Shown piece after piece: positions 11,618 through 24,050 of a DNA stretch of 64,000 nucleotides. A program made the translations under genes and the position numbers. The notes under the pieces were generated by a model. The model searched no databases, was not told the origin of the DNA, and saw only the letters and a list, made by a program, of their open reading frames with translations. Source of the DNA: Maea johnstoni. Taxonomy: Eukaryota; Annelida; Polychaeta; Spionida; Magelonidae. Location: contig OZ012685.1 of the NCBI GenBank assembly GCA_963942565.1, forward strand, positions 21,158,297 to 21,222,296, written 5' to 3'. Positions within the stretch are counted from its first letter, which is position 1. The number at the start of each line of letters is the position of its first letter.

Positions 11618-11706
<89 letters not shown>
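11534..11706. repeat. (AT)n tract abutting the palindromic element
   Basis: About 170 bp of AT dinucleotides, interrupted once by ACTAGT, ending exactly where the element at 11707 starts. Confidence 0.95.
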
Positions 11707-11710
<4 letters not shown>

Positions 11711-12703
11711 ATGACACAGATTGAAATTGGTAAGGATTTTAAATTGTGTCGACACAGATTAGAATTCTAATTTGTGTCAACACAAATTGCGATTTCAATT
11801 TGTTACCAGGTTTTAGCTGACACAGATTAGAATTTTGATTTGTTACCACCCAATTTTAAATTGTGTCGACACAGATCTAAATCCTAGCTATGAAGGGAAG
11901 CAAGGATTTTAATTTGTGTCGACACAGATCTAAATCCTAGCTCAGTATTAATAGAGGAGTGGTAAGGATTTTAATTTGTGTCGACACAAATCTAAATCCT
12001 AGCTCAGTATCAAAATTAATAGAGGGGAGGTAAACATTTTAATTTGTGTCGACACAAATCTAAATCCTAGGGTTAGTATCAATGAAGGGGAGGTAAGATG
12101 AGGGAAATGAGCAGACTAAACCTCCTTTGGTAATTTTATAACAAAATAATCTTATTCATTGTCTTTGTCAACATAAATTGAATTCCTTACCTCCCCTTCA
12201 TTGATACTTGTGTCAACCCAATTTAGAATTGAGTGGTAACAAATCAAAATTATAATCAGTGTCGACACAAATTAAAATCCTTACCTCCCCTTCATTGTCA
12301 CTGAGCTAGGATTTAGATTTGTGTCGACACAAACTAAAATCCTTACTTCCCTTCATAGCTAGGATTTAGATCTGTGTCGACACAAATTAAAATCCTTACC
12401 ACCCCTCTATTAATACTGAGCTCGGATTTAGATCTGTGTCGACACAAATTAAAATCCTTACTTCCCTTCATATGTAGGATTTAGATTTGTGTCGACACAA
12501 ATTAAAATCCTTGCTTCCCTTCATAGCTAGGATTTAGATCTTTGTCGACACAATTTAAAATTGGGTGGTAACAAATCAAAATTCTAATCTGTGTCAGCTA
12601 AAACCTGGTAACAAATTGAAATCGCGATTTGTGTCGACACAAATTAGAATTCTAATCTGTGTCGACACAATTTAAAATCCTTACCAATTTCAATCTGTGT
12701 CAT

Positions 12704-12707
<4 letters not shown>
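11707..12707. mobile_element. 1-kb fold-back element made of GTGTCGACAC modules
   Basis: Both ends are the palindrome TGTCATGACA, and the two ~400-500 bp arms mirror each other (left GATTGAAATTGGTAAGGATT, right the reverse complement). Inside, the palindromic word GTGTCGACAC or a one-base variant recurs about 14 times at roughly 50-90 bp spacing, each copy flanked by ATTTTAATT and GATCTAAATCC-like text. The only non-mirrored part is a short centre near 12.10-12.18 kb. Both outer flanks are pure (TA)n, so the target duplication cannot be read. There is no open frame, so it would be non-autonomous. I do not recognise the superfamily. Confidence 0.75.

Positions 12708-12796
<89 letters not shown>
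12708..12796. repeat. (AT)n tract on the other side of the palindromic element
   Basis: AT dinucleotides starting immediately at the right end of the element at 11707-12707. Confidence 0.95.
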
Positions 12797-12801
<5 letters not shown>

Positions 12802-12959
12802 ATAACTCGTTCCGTTATGCATGTGATTCGTGGAAAGTAACTAACTGTGTTGCAAGTGTTACTTGAATCCTAACCTTTGGATCTGGAACTGGTTCAAAAA
12901 CGGACAAGATAATGTCACTGAGTTACCTTATCATTGTTGATGCGATCAGTATTTACGCC

Positions 12960-13275
12960 AAAGAGCTTCCATACAACGGTACACATGCGCTTACCACTCG
13001 TAACCTTTTAAAGCGAACATCTAAGGTTCCTTAAATGCGAAAAAGCGCTTCCAGTATAAGGGTTATACACATACATCTTATCGCTCAATTCCATTTAGTT
13101 CTCGTGCGTCCTAGTGTTTCCTACCACTCGTAACATTTTAATTCTAACAATTACGATTCCATAATTGTGAAAATATGCTTCCAATGCAACGGTACACATA
13201 CGTCTTATCTGTCAATTTCACTTGGGTCTCGTGTACCCTAGTGTTTCATACAACTCGTAACTTTTTTAATCCAAA
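12960..13275. repeat. tandem repeat, ~110-130 bp unit, 2-3 copies
   Basis: ACTCGTAAC..TTTTAA, GCTTCCA.TACAACGGTACACAT and CTCGTG.GTCCTAGTGTTTC words recur in the same order. Confidence 0.6.
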
Positions 13276-13486
13276 TAATTCAGGATCTTTGACAAAGAAG
13301 AATGTTTCATTAACTACTAGTATTCTATTGTTCGCTTTGTGTATTCACAACCATATTTACAATACAATACATTCTCACAACAAAACGTGTCGCACATAAT
13401 AGAAATAAAGGCCCCTGTATTGTGAAAATATGCAAACATAAGATTTGCAATAGCTATGCGAAGATTGAGTGCTTGCCTATACCTTG

Positions 13487-13500
13487 GCGCCATCTACCGG
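13487..13500 (-). promoter_or_regulatory. CTCF-like site (reverse)
   Basis: On the minus strand CCGGTAGATGGCGC, 13 of 14 positions of the CCASYAGRKGGCRS consensus known for vertebrates and flies. Confidence 0.45.
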
Positions 13501-13967
13501 CGGAAATAAACTTCACTTTGAAACCATTCATAACCAGATATAAACGTTAATCACAAATATCTAGGTATTTGCAAAGACCTTGGTTGTATCCTCAAATGTA
13601 ATGCAATATAGACAGGATGAGATGAGATTTTAGCTTTTATGACAATATTCCATATACATTGCATGAAAGTCGGCACGGTCTAGTGGTATTGTTTGAAGTA
13701 TCTTACCTATCATTCACTGAACATACTTGATAGACCAAAAAACTTCTCTCGCGTAACAGAGACTTTTCCGAATGGTCTGAAAACCACCATGCATAGATTC
13801 TTTTATCAAGTAACTTTTTAACTTAAACGCTTGACTTAAACATGGGAGTGAACACTTATATAGCAAGCCATGCACTTACATGGTATGTATACTGCAAGGA
13901 ATACTAGTCAGATGTGTCGACATCAATAGATTTATGCTATGAGTGTTGTATATGATTACATATTTGA

Positions 13968-13980
13968 CCACTAGGTGGCG
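13968..13980 (+). promoter_or_regulatory. CTCF-like site (forward), perfect core
   Basis: CCACTAGGTGGCG fits CCASYAGRKGGCR at all 13 positions. It points away from the reverse site at 13487-13500. Confidence 0.5.
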
Positions 13981-15969
13981 TTCAGTGGTCCGCTCCTGTT
14001 TGTGATCACACGGCAATTGAGTATATTGCAATGAATGAAATAAATGGAATGAACAGAGAAAATGGGTTCGTTTTCTATATTTTGCACTTGCAGCTGTGCA
14101 GTGGGCGGTGTGTTGATTATACAGGTACACAAAATTAATCTTCCTAGTCTTGTTTTGAAATACATGCCTTGTTGATTTAACACTGCATCGATATGGGATA
14201 CATTGAACTAGCACCAAGTAGCATATGTACTCAATACATAAGATTTGGACCTCTATAGATGTTACAGTACGCTTAGTGATGACGTTCTCATGTTGCATAG
14301 AATTTGACTTAGGTATCATTTGTAACATTAGTCCTTTTGATACGTCAGTCAAGAAAGCAGTTCTGTGGCTATGGATATCAAATATATCAAACTCAATTGT
14401 GAATTAAAATATACCATGGACCAAAAGTAGTTGCCCATCCAAGAATATACCTTCGAATGCAATATGAACATCTCATATAAACATTTCTTTACGATTCACT
14501 CTTTGTTAAATTTCCAAATCACGAATGCATTTATAGGAAATTGCGTAGGCACTTAACCACTTCCCGCAAAATATGCCATTACACGGGAAAAGTTAGTTAT
14601 GTGCATGGACTATATTGGTTATCAATACTGTTGGATGTTCTCTAAATGTTCAAGCGGTTAAGAATTACTCGGGGACTTTATCTTTGGCCACCCTGGTCAA
14701 AACAATTCTATCCTTGTATTGAAGCTGTTGCTGTTTACCCAAAATAGCGTTGTTGATAATGGGTTCATAATTGAAAACGAGCCAAAATAGTTAATATTTT
14801 TTTCTCGCGACATAGGGCTCTGAATACCAACAAAAATGTTGATATCATCATGAACTAGAATACCACTACACAACCATGTATCATTGAGGTCTTACGATAC
14901 TCTATGCCGATGACACCTATTGGATATTGGACAAACTAAAATAATTTATTACAATTTACCTGACATCACTGGAAAAATTGAAAAGGAATTGAATTTTATT
15001 GAATATGTACAAATTCTGATTATACATGCCTATTATAAATAGTATCCTATGAGTTTTTTGTTTTTGGCTATAGTGATTTCCATATTCATTGAATTTGATG
15101 TTTTAACACGTTTTCGGGCATAATGTGTGATAATTCATGTGTATAAAATGGGGTTCCCTTGCTCAACAATATCTTATATAAGCATGAGTATATACGGTAA
15201 CAATTAAGTAACTCTTTTCTAACATTTTCATAAAAAATTTGCCCCAAAAAAGTCCTATTTCACAAATTTTGACCATCTGTGATTCTAAAACTAACACGAT
15301 GACCTATCATTTTCTTTACGTCTTCTTATTCAGAGCATTGCGTAGATAGTGTGGACAACAATTGGTGAAAATTAAACTAGGCAATTCTGACTTATATCAA
15401 TTTTAGGTCAAAAACTTGCTTCTCGAATTCTTTTATTTTGCCCAATAATTCTTATATAACAGCAGAAAAATAATTACAACAAGGCAGAACAGTATTTCAG
15501 CCTGTGTCAGTATCTCTGAAGGGATAAATCTAGCAAAGAGAGACACCAATTTTGGAGAAAGTGATGTTTGTGACATGAATTGCATTAATTTTTCAAAAAT
15601 CTGTGAAATAAAAACCAAATCGATGACCCCATGATGTTAAGTTGTTTTGAAGATCACTGTGCTATTTTCTTTCTTATGCAACATTTGAGGAAAATTAAAC
15701 AGATTTCTAAAAGTGTCGTAAGACCTTAAGGTTAGTAATCATATTCTTGGCTTAATTACGTAAATGTTTTTCTTCCTCAATACATGTACTGTATCTAGGA
15801 TATAGCGTGTGTCACAACGTACTTGATTACCCGTAGTTCGTGTGTATAAGGTTCAGGGAATGGTACGAACCCAGCACGGGGTCCTTCGTACAGTGTATGG
15901 TATTACATAGCATCAAAGGCTTTAGTTTATTTGTGGGTTAGTATTTACATATCATTCAAGAGTTAAGGT

Positions 15970-16195
15970 CATATCAAGACGAGAGACACGTAATCGCGGA
16001 GAACCTCCCCTCTCTTTGCTAATAGTCTCAAGGGCCTTTCAGTTGCAAAGGAACTATAGGCATTCCTCCACAACGCTACACATTTATTTTGCGAACATAC
16101 AAGCCCGTTTATGAGGATATAGTGTAACTCGAAACCGGGACCGCGCGTTTGATAGCCTGGCGTCTTAACCACCAGGCCAAAGCCCTTAAAATGAT
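15970..16195 (-). mobile_element. tRNA-derived SINE, family 2 (reverse)
   Basis: On the minus strand the head has A-box TGGCCTGGTGG (16169-16179) and B-box-like GGTTTCGAGTTA (16125-16136). The body ATAAATGTGTAGCGTTGTGG, then CACTGAAAGGCCCTTGA-like text, matches the copy at 52.79 kb. Confidence 0.7.
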
Positions 16196-16828
16196 TCAGA
16201 GGCATGACTTCTAAGTCGCTTCAATAAGAACTTCGATAAAATCTAAAGAATGCTGACAGTATGCGGAGTGTATGATGACACTGTAACTCCCAAGGTGTTC
16301 CATATGGACCACCCAATTGGTAGAAAACCCTTGCATATACAGTAATGTGCCATCTAAGGTCAATTAAAATGGGTCACGTGCGATCACACCTCGTGGCTAA
16401 CCACACTATTAGTAAGGTATAGCGACACCACCGTACAAAACTCACACGAATAAAAACATCTTCATGAATTGTATAGAATCTTTGCGCCATTCTTAGCAAA
16501 GAAACGCCCTATCTTCAGCTCCAATGAGCAAGTGTCTTTTTACAGACATTTTGAGTTCGCTAATGCACTTTGCCGTGAGGAACGTTCACCCTGATAACAG
16601 TTTTATTATTAGGATGTTTTATCGATATTTTAGGTCAAATTTTTAAGTGTTTTATCCATACTTAGGACAGGTCGATCAAAGTTGTATAACATGTTCTTTT
16701 ATCTAATATTTGTTAACAAAGTGATCAGATTGTGATATGACTATGACATTCATTGGCGGCGGAAAAGGTAACTATTTCATATTTTAGCATGATCCTTTTT
16801 CAACTTCTACTGAAGTCTTCTGAACATA

Positions 16829-17558
16829 CAGGGTGTCCCCAAAATGTACAAAATTGCCGTAAAACTATAAGACCGGTATGTATTGTTCATATATCTTTGG
16901 AAAACTACACATGTCAGCTAACTAACATAGAACAATCAAAATCAAACAATACTCTTGAGGGGAGATACCCCTCCAAAGTGAAATTGCACACGAGAGGTAC
17001 TAGTACTTGTGTGTTTGTATGTAATAATCCCATACAGAACACCCCTAAAACAATCACATTAAAGATAAATTGCCTTAAGTGGAGGGCAAATCATAATTAA
17101 ACAATTAGCTGGCCCACCATGTACTCATAACAGTTGCTATGGAAGCTTGCTTGGACTGTCCAGTGATCAGGCAATCGCCCCACTCAAATTATTCAGGAGG
17201 GGAATTCTGACCAAGTGATTTTGGTCGTGATTGACTGGTCATCCCTTTGCATTTTGACAGGTAAGCTAGGGATTTGTTTCACCAAGTGATTGGAGCAGGT
17301 TAAACTGGTGAAAGCTGGTAAATCAGTGCTAGCTTGTGTATAAACTGGCCAGTACCTGTCGTGTGCAATTTCACTTCGAAGGGGGTGTCATGTTTTGGGG
17401 GATATCTCTCCACAGGAATATCATTCCATTGTGTTTTTTTCATTGTGCTTAGCTGAGATGTGTAGCTTTCCAACAGTGTATACATGATAAATACCGGCTT
17501 CCTATTTTTTCCTGAAATTTTTGGAAATAGCTCGTTGCATTTTTGGGGGGACACCCTG
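16829..17558. mobile_element. Tc1/mariner-type non-autonomous element with long arms
   Basis: TA at both borders; ends CAGGGTGTCCCCAAAA and, reverse-complemented, CAGGGTGTCCCCCCAAAAAT. Similarity continues inward for about 170-200 bp on each side (shared CTACACAT.TCAGCTAA and GTGAAATTGCACACGA). 730 bp, no transposase frame. Confidence 0.8.
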
Positions 17559-17869
17559 TATTGAAAATGCTGTATTCCACTTGTGTCGTAAGTTGTGGAC
17601 GTCGTTTGGTAATCTCTCAGTGTTAGTTAACTTGCTAGAATTGATACATACATGTACATTTTAAAAAGATTGTATGACTACATTCAGATCGTGACTACAT
17701 TGAGGCTGGAGTAAATATGTGCTTCTTTCCGTGAGAAGTATAAAAAATCTTACAGAATCCCAACAGAATCTGAACAATCACTATTTTGAATTGGTCATAT
17801 TATTAACAAAGATGCGTTATTTCATCGATGATCACTACTTATACTCCTTTCGTTGTTGAGTAGGGCTTT

Positions 17870-18538
<669 letters not shown>

Positions 18539-18738
18539 NNNNNNNNNNNNNNNNNNNNNNNNNNNNNNNNNNNNNNNNNNNNNNNNNNNNNNNNNNNNNN
18601 NNNNNNNNNNNNNNNNNNNNNNNNNNNNNNNNNNNNNNNNNNNNNNNNNNNNNNNNNNNNNNNNNNNNNNNNNNNNNNNNNNNNNNNNNNNNNNNNNNNN
18701 NNNNNNNNNNNNNNNNNNNNNNNNNNNNNNNNNNNNNN
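18539..18738. other. assembly gap, 200 N
   Basis: Exactly 200 N between (AT)n and (ATA)n; the round number suggests a fixed-size placeholder, so true distance is unknown. Long frames across it are artefacts. Confidence 0.98.
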
Positions 18739-18800
<62 letters not shown>

Positions 18801-18955
18801 AATAGCCTTTATTTGAAGAGGGTAACTCAGTCCAATGGTAAGGATCTTCCCTGAGGCCCTCTGGCATGCTAAGAAGTAGCCTGACGTCCCTAGGGTTACT
18901 AAGTAGTACAGTACATTGCTTTTAGGTATCGAGACTTGAAGGAAGGTATCAACTC
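18739..18955 (-). mobile_element. (ATA)n-tailed retroelement end, reverse strand
   Basis: An (ATA)n tract, then CTTTATTTGAAGAGGGTAAC, AGGCCCTCTGGCATG, AGTACAGTACATTGC and TTTTAGGTATCGAGACTTGA. The same series follows (ATA)n at 44.31 kb, as expected for the 3' end of a LINE or SINE with a (TAT)n tail read on the minus strand. Confidence 0.6.
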
Positions 18956-19044
18956 TATTGGTTCAGCACTCTTTAAAAGCTGTCTCTTACCTTCTTTTTT
19001 AATATAAACAGTAACCTTCACCATATTGTTCCATCACATTATTA

Positions 19045-19235
19045 TGGCCATCGCTCAGAGGTCTGCCTCTGTAGTAGATTGGTCCAATGTATTGGTCATT
19101 GGCTGCTCACTCTCTGTCCACAGCTAAAGGATTCAATTCCTGCATGAGGCATGTGAGAAAGTTACCAGTACCACTAGTAGGTACGTACTAATTAGTGTTT
19201 TTAATGGGTAATCCATTTCCTCTTTTACTGACGTG
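19045..19235 (+). mobile_element. tRNA-derived SINE, family 1
   Basis: ATTGGTCCAATGTATTGGTCATTGGCTGCTCACTCTCTG head region, B-box-like GGATTCAATTCC, then GAGGCATGTGAGAAAGTTAC and a TTTCCTC tail. (Words given in short pieces; first part is TTGGTCATTGGCTGCTCACT.). Confidence 0.6.
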
Positions 19236-19499
19236 GGAGACTAGGCTCCTAGTCCCTTCATTAAGATATTCCTTATGTTGCAGTACCAGAAATGCCCCAT
19301 AGATAGCACTGTATGGTTATTTTTATCTCTAGTGGTTTCATACTCATAAAGAGCCCTTTATTCACCTGCTGAGATAGATGTGAACTGATTTGGTTATGCT
19401 GATCACCTTGAACACTTGGTGCCTGGTAACAGAAAAACTTAACGATATAGAAAATTCATATGACAAACTAGGCTACTTGGCTACACTTAATTAAACCTA

Positions 19500-19960
19500 G
19501 AATGGTGAAAAAGTGAAGATTAACCAAATTTCATGTCATTGAATGCCATTGGCCACTTTCTGACTGGTAGAGAAGCGGGGAGGATTATGAATAACTGTGT
19601 CCCGTCTATCAGTGTCATGATATGTATGTCTACAGTATGAATCACTGTGTCGTTGGTGGTTATATTGCCGCTCCCAAGTCCGAGCCGGAGCCTGAGCCCG
19701 AGAGGATGTCCAAGACACTTATTCTGCCTGAATTGAGAGGAGTAGGGGGAGCGTGTACGCCCTTGCAAGTACTCGCGGGGGTCGTTATATCCACCATTGC
19801 CGCCCTGTCGCCATCGGACAATTCGGACACGAGAACAATGCAGCGCGCTTGTCCGACACAATGACCAGTGCAATCGAGATGGAATCTGTCCACTATGCAA
19901 ATGGGGCGGCAATCATCTTGAGCCCAATGTGCGTCAAAAGTGATCTATGCTGAGAGGCCA
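19500..19960. other. CpG-rich island with overlapping open frames, unidentified
   Basis: A GC-rich patch with open frames on both strands (130 codons minus at 19520-19912, 80 codons plus at 19622-19864). It has a repeated GAGCCCGAG-like stretch. No frame gives a protein family I recognise and no paired splice sites stand out. It could be a decayed exon, a retroposed fragment or a regulatory island. Confidence 0.3.
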
Positions 19961-20258
19961 TGACACTAAATTGCCTGATTCCAGGTACTTAGGCCAGTTA
20001 TTGGAGTTGACTTAGCTCCATTTCGCAGGAAAGTCATTTCCAGACGTGTTCATAAGCGAATTGGCCTAATCTACCGCATGGGCATAAAGTGCATAAGAGA
20101 AATTGCTTGGCCTATTGGAATATACAGTTTCCTCAAACATATCCTAAATATCCTTGAAACAACAATGTCATGTCATGAACATTGTTGCCAGATACTTTTG
20201 ATACTATGAATGCCATTTAAGTAATCAATATTATTGTTATCTTTATGTATAATATAAT

Positions 20259-20582
<324 letters not shown>

Positions 20583-20802
20583 TTGCCAAAAAGATTCTCA
20601 TGATGTTGCCATAAAAAGATAAATATTTGAGCGAGAGTTCTGGGTTTGATTTCTCCACCAAATACAAAAGCTCCGGTAAAAAAAAAATCATTTTTGGGAT
20701 AATTTGGTTGCAAAATCATATTTTTGAAAACAATATAGGAAGGAGAAATTGGTAACTCGGCTTCAAATTAATTCCGAAGTTATTTTCTCAATCAATTTCT
20801 GC

Positions 20803-21026
20803 TTATATCAGCCAGCGACAGCCTGATAATTTTAAATAAATCTTGCAGGCAAAAGCAAAGATAGGGATATATTTGATGGAGAAATGTTCATCAGGACACT
20901 ACCAATAACTCTCCTCCAAATATTTTGTTAAATCATCCTCATTTCAAAATTTATTTTCAAAAATATCATAGATCCAGACAACAATTGTTTGAGGAACTCT
21001 TAAGCATTAATGGGTTTTGTACCACG
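20803..21026 (-). mobile_element. MITE, family B (reverse)
   Basis: Reverse-oriented: ends AAGCATTAATGGGTT, with ACTCTCCTCCAAATATTTTG and GATCCAGACAACAATTGTTT internal words matching family B. Confidence 0.65.
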
Positions 21027-21284
21027 GGTTCGGAAGACATTTTTCCAGACGATCTCTTGTCAAAAAGTCATGACCATTTTTGCGATTTTTTGTGGCAAAA
21101 ACATATTTTTGAAAATATTTGAAGGAGAACTATGAAATGTTCATGTGAACTATATTTCCAACTCCGTTCATGAACCATGTAAATTTATGTTTAATTCCAA
21201 AGTTATTTTGTGAAGTTTCACAGGTTCAGGCGACACTTGTTCAGTAGATCTCCAGAAGGGGGAGAATGAGATCAGTGGAGGGGG

Positions 21285-21620
21285 GGGGGGGGGGGGGTCA
21301 GAGCAAGAGAGAGCCTAGGCATGACACGCGCAGATCAATGGCCGATCGATACCACAGACTACATAATCAATCAGTGAGTCCATGTAGTGGAAGCAAGCGT
21401 GAGAGCGACAATCAGAGTCCGATCAGTCAGCCGCTAATCATTCAACAGCCGGGGGTCATTTGCCTGTAATGAATAGCAAGTCCAGCAATTAGTCATCGTC
21501 TATCAGCGATCCCTGCTCTGCCAGGGCGGCACATGACAGATGGCGCTGCCAGCAGCAACGCCACCTTGCTGCTCTCGCAGACACTATTAACGGCTCAGGC
21601 CGGACATCCTTAAAAGACAT
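21285..21620. other. complex GC-richer island, candidate conserved non-coding element
   Basis: Non-repetitive sequence after a poly-G run, with CAGCAATTAGTCATCG, ACATAATCAATCAGTGAG and GACAGATGGCGCTGCC. No open frame of note. Enhancer role is inferred only. Confidence 0.35.
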
Positions 21621-21789
21621 GCGTTCATAGGTGTTATTTCTAAGTCTTACTTGCTCTTTCATCTTATATGGCTCTGATAGGTGCCTGCCATGTGAGGATA
21701 TTAACCCATCAACCTAAGATGTCCACAGCAATCTCATATACGTACAATTATTCTTCTTTTCTTTCTTTTTCTTTTTTTTTTGAAAATGA

Positions 21790-22012
21790 AGAATCATTAA
21801 GCCAGCAATGGAGTTTCTCTAGAAATTGTTATCTGGATCTAGAATACTTTTGATGATAACTTAACAATTGGGTATTATCTTTGCAAAATATTTAAAGAAG
21901 AGTTGTTGATACTGTTCTGAAGGACATTTCACCTTTGAATATTTTCAAAACTTTGCTACCATTTGATAGATTTCATCAAAATTATCAGGGTGCTTTTGGG
22001 CACAGTGAGCAC
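21790..22012 (+). mobile_element. MITE, family B
   Basis: GAGTTTCTCTAGAAATTGTT, ATCTGGATCTAGAATAC, AAATATTTAAAGAAGAGTTG and AAATTATCAGGGTGCTTTTG follow the family-B order. Confidence 0.6.
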
Positions 22013-22599
22013 CTCTTCTTCTTTTTCCTTTTCCCTCTTTTGTCTTCATTTCTTTGCATTCTTCTTCAGTTGTAGCTATGACCAAGCTACCTACACTTCT
22101 GAGCCTTCGAAACTCTGCATTATCTATGTTGTTGCTGTGGTCAGTAGAGACATAAAGGGCACTTAAATTCATTAAATCTTCGTACTGATATCAGGTGCTT
22201 TGGAAGGGCATTTGTGGACAATTATTAGGAAACAGCTGAAGAATCTCTCACTGGTTTGCCAAAACCAAACATAAGAACTAAATCTTTTAGGGAGAAATAA
22301 GTCACTTGACATACTTAAGCAAAAGACTCACGTTCAAATGTTTTGTGAATTTATGTTTCACAACAAAGTAATTTCGGAATTATGATAAAATGGTGACAAC
22401 ACTTTCCAGGGGAACTTCAGTGGTGCAGAAGGGGTAAATAGAAAGTATCTTAATCATAGTACTTCATTTTGCAGATGGGTGATTTCTTAGTATGTTAAAA
22501 CATGTCCAAGGATGATTAATCAGTGTTGTAATTAGTCTGATGTTACTTACATTGTGACACGACTTCCTTATCTTCAGATAACAGGCGTTGATTCTCCCT

Positions 22600-22900
22600 G
22601 ATAGTCTAATAGTCAGGCCCTGGGCCTCTTCTACTGACAGACACATTTGGTCATTAGTTACAGGGGTTGCATGGTACTGGATTTTAGAATTGGGGGAGAG
22701 TAAGAGGTTCGTTTGTAGATTTTATTTTTGCAGGGGGTCTTATTTTATTTTTGTGACAGTTTTATGATTTCCTCAAGGCCTGTTCTACTGACATACAAGT
22801 TTGGTCATAAGTCACAGTTCTGGATTTTAAAATTGGGGAAAAATAGAGGTTTGGTGAGTTTATTTTTGTAGGGGGTTTATTTTCGGTGAAGGGGTCTTTT
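22600..22900. repeat. two-copy tandem duplication, ~170 bp
   Basis: TTCTACTGACAGACACATTTGG and its diverged partner (short form TTCTACTGACATACAAGTTT) each lead to TGGATTTTA.AATTGGGG and TTTATTTTTG.AGGGGG. Confidence 0.6.
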
Positions 22901-23210
22901 TTTATTACTGGAGGATTTGGCTTGTCTTTCGGGGAAAGCAAAAAATGAACATAGTATTTTACTATGTAATTCTTTAACACTTTCACATCTAAACATACCT
23001 ATGGTCTAACATATTTGGAAACATTATTGTGATAACAAAACATTTTGAGAGGTATGTGATTAAATGGTACTGTTCCTGTGAGGTTAAATGATCCACTTTC
23101 TTTTTAAATAAATTTCAGATAGTATTATTATCAAAGCAGTGTGAAAGTTGTTGTCTGATACAGACATGTGAAATGTTTGGTGATATTCATGTGGCGTCTT
23201 CTGACTGGTG

Positions 23211-23224
23211 CTGCCATCTACAGA
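23211..23224 (-). promoter_or_regulatory. CTCF-like site (reverse)
   Basis: Minus strand TCTGTAGATGGCAG matches 12 of 14 positions of CCASYAGRKGGCRS. Confidence 0.35.
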
Positions 23225-23251
23225 ATACAAGATTACAGGCGCAGTCACCAG

Positions 23252-23598
23252 CAGGGCTCGATGCCAACAGTGGTCCTATGGCCCCTGGCCAGTAAAAAAT
23301 TCCCAAAAACTGCTTCGGGCCTGTAAAAAACAGACTTCAACTGGTCCTACAGGGCCAGTAAATATTTGGGGGCATTCTTATTAACAAGTTTCCCTCAAGA
23401 ATATCCCAAATGTTTTTGAAATAAATGAAGATATAATAAATAAAAATAAATGTAGTCTGTGAATTTTATGCAATGTTTTTTTCTTTTATATGTTAAAGAA
23501 AAATTTGTAGGACCAGTAAAAGTTTCGCAGGACCAGTAGATCCTCGGTGTTACTGGTCCTACGGGGCCAGTACCATTTTGAGTTAGCGTTGAGGCCTG
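23252..23598. mobile_element. hAT-like non-autonomous element, 347 bp
   Basis: Ends CAGGGCTCGATGCCAAC and, reverse-complemented, CAGGCCTCAACGCTAAC. Subterminal GGTCCTA.GGGCCAGTA words recur four to five times in both directions. No clear 8-bp target duplication remains. Confidence 0.6.
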
Positions 23599-23599
23599 A

Positions 23600-24050
23600 C
23601 CAAGGATCAATATTCGACTACTCACTGTAGCTTACCACCGCCACAGGTATTGAATCCCTTTCCAAGGCATGTGAGATAGTTGCCAGTGACTTGGGGATAG
23701 TCTATGGTTTTTCCCAGGGCTTAATACTTGACTGTTCATTGTAGCTTGCCACTGCCACAGATATTGAATTCCTTTCCAATGCATGTGAGACGGTTGCCAG
23801 TGACTTTAGGGTTGGTTTATGTTTTTTCCCAGGGAATCAATATTCGACTGCTCACTGTAGCTTACCACTGCCACAGGTACTGAATCCATATTCAAGGCAT
23901 GTGAGACAGTTGTCAGTCACTTTGGAATAGGCTATGGGTTTTCCCAGGCGTACAATACTCATCTGCTCAGTGTAATTTACCTCTGCCATAAGTCCTTTCC
24001 AAGGCATGAGAGATAGTTGCCAGTAAATAGTGTATGTTTTCCTCCACCAT
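23600..24050 (+). repeat. tandemly repeated SINE family-1 segment, ~120 bp x 3-4
   Basis: Each unit has CACTGTAGCTTACCACTGCC, ACAGGTATTGAATCC, AGGCATGTGAGA, AGTTGCCAGTGACTT and a TTTTTCCCAGGG stretch. The last ends in TTTTCCTCCACCATTAACC, the usual SINE tail. Confidence 0.65.

Larger units (their letters stand above)
13300..15960. other. intergenic stretch without a recognisable gene
   Basis: AT-rich sequence. Apart from two CTCF-like sites at 13.49 and 13.97 kb I see no repeat family or coding signal. The 158-codon minus frame at 13876-14352 has no family resemblance. Confidence 0.5.

Noticed and set aside
13876-14352. 158-codon minus-strand frame
   Set aside because: Cysteine/histidine-rich by base composition, no recognisable domain, and it crosses a CTCF-like site; no paired splice signals.
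23244-23606. 8-bp target duplication around the hAT-like element at 23252-23598
   Set aside because: Left GTCACCAG and right ACCAAGGA do not match well enough; the ends alone support the call.
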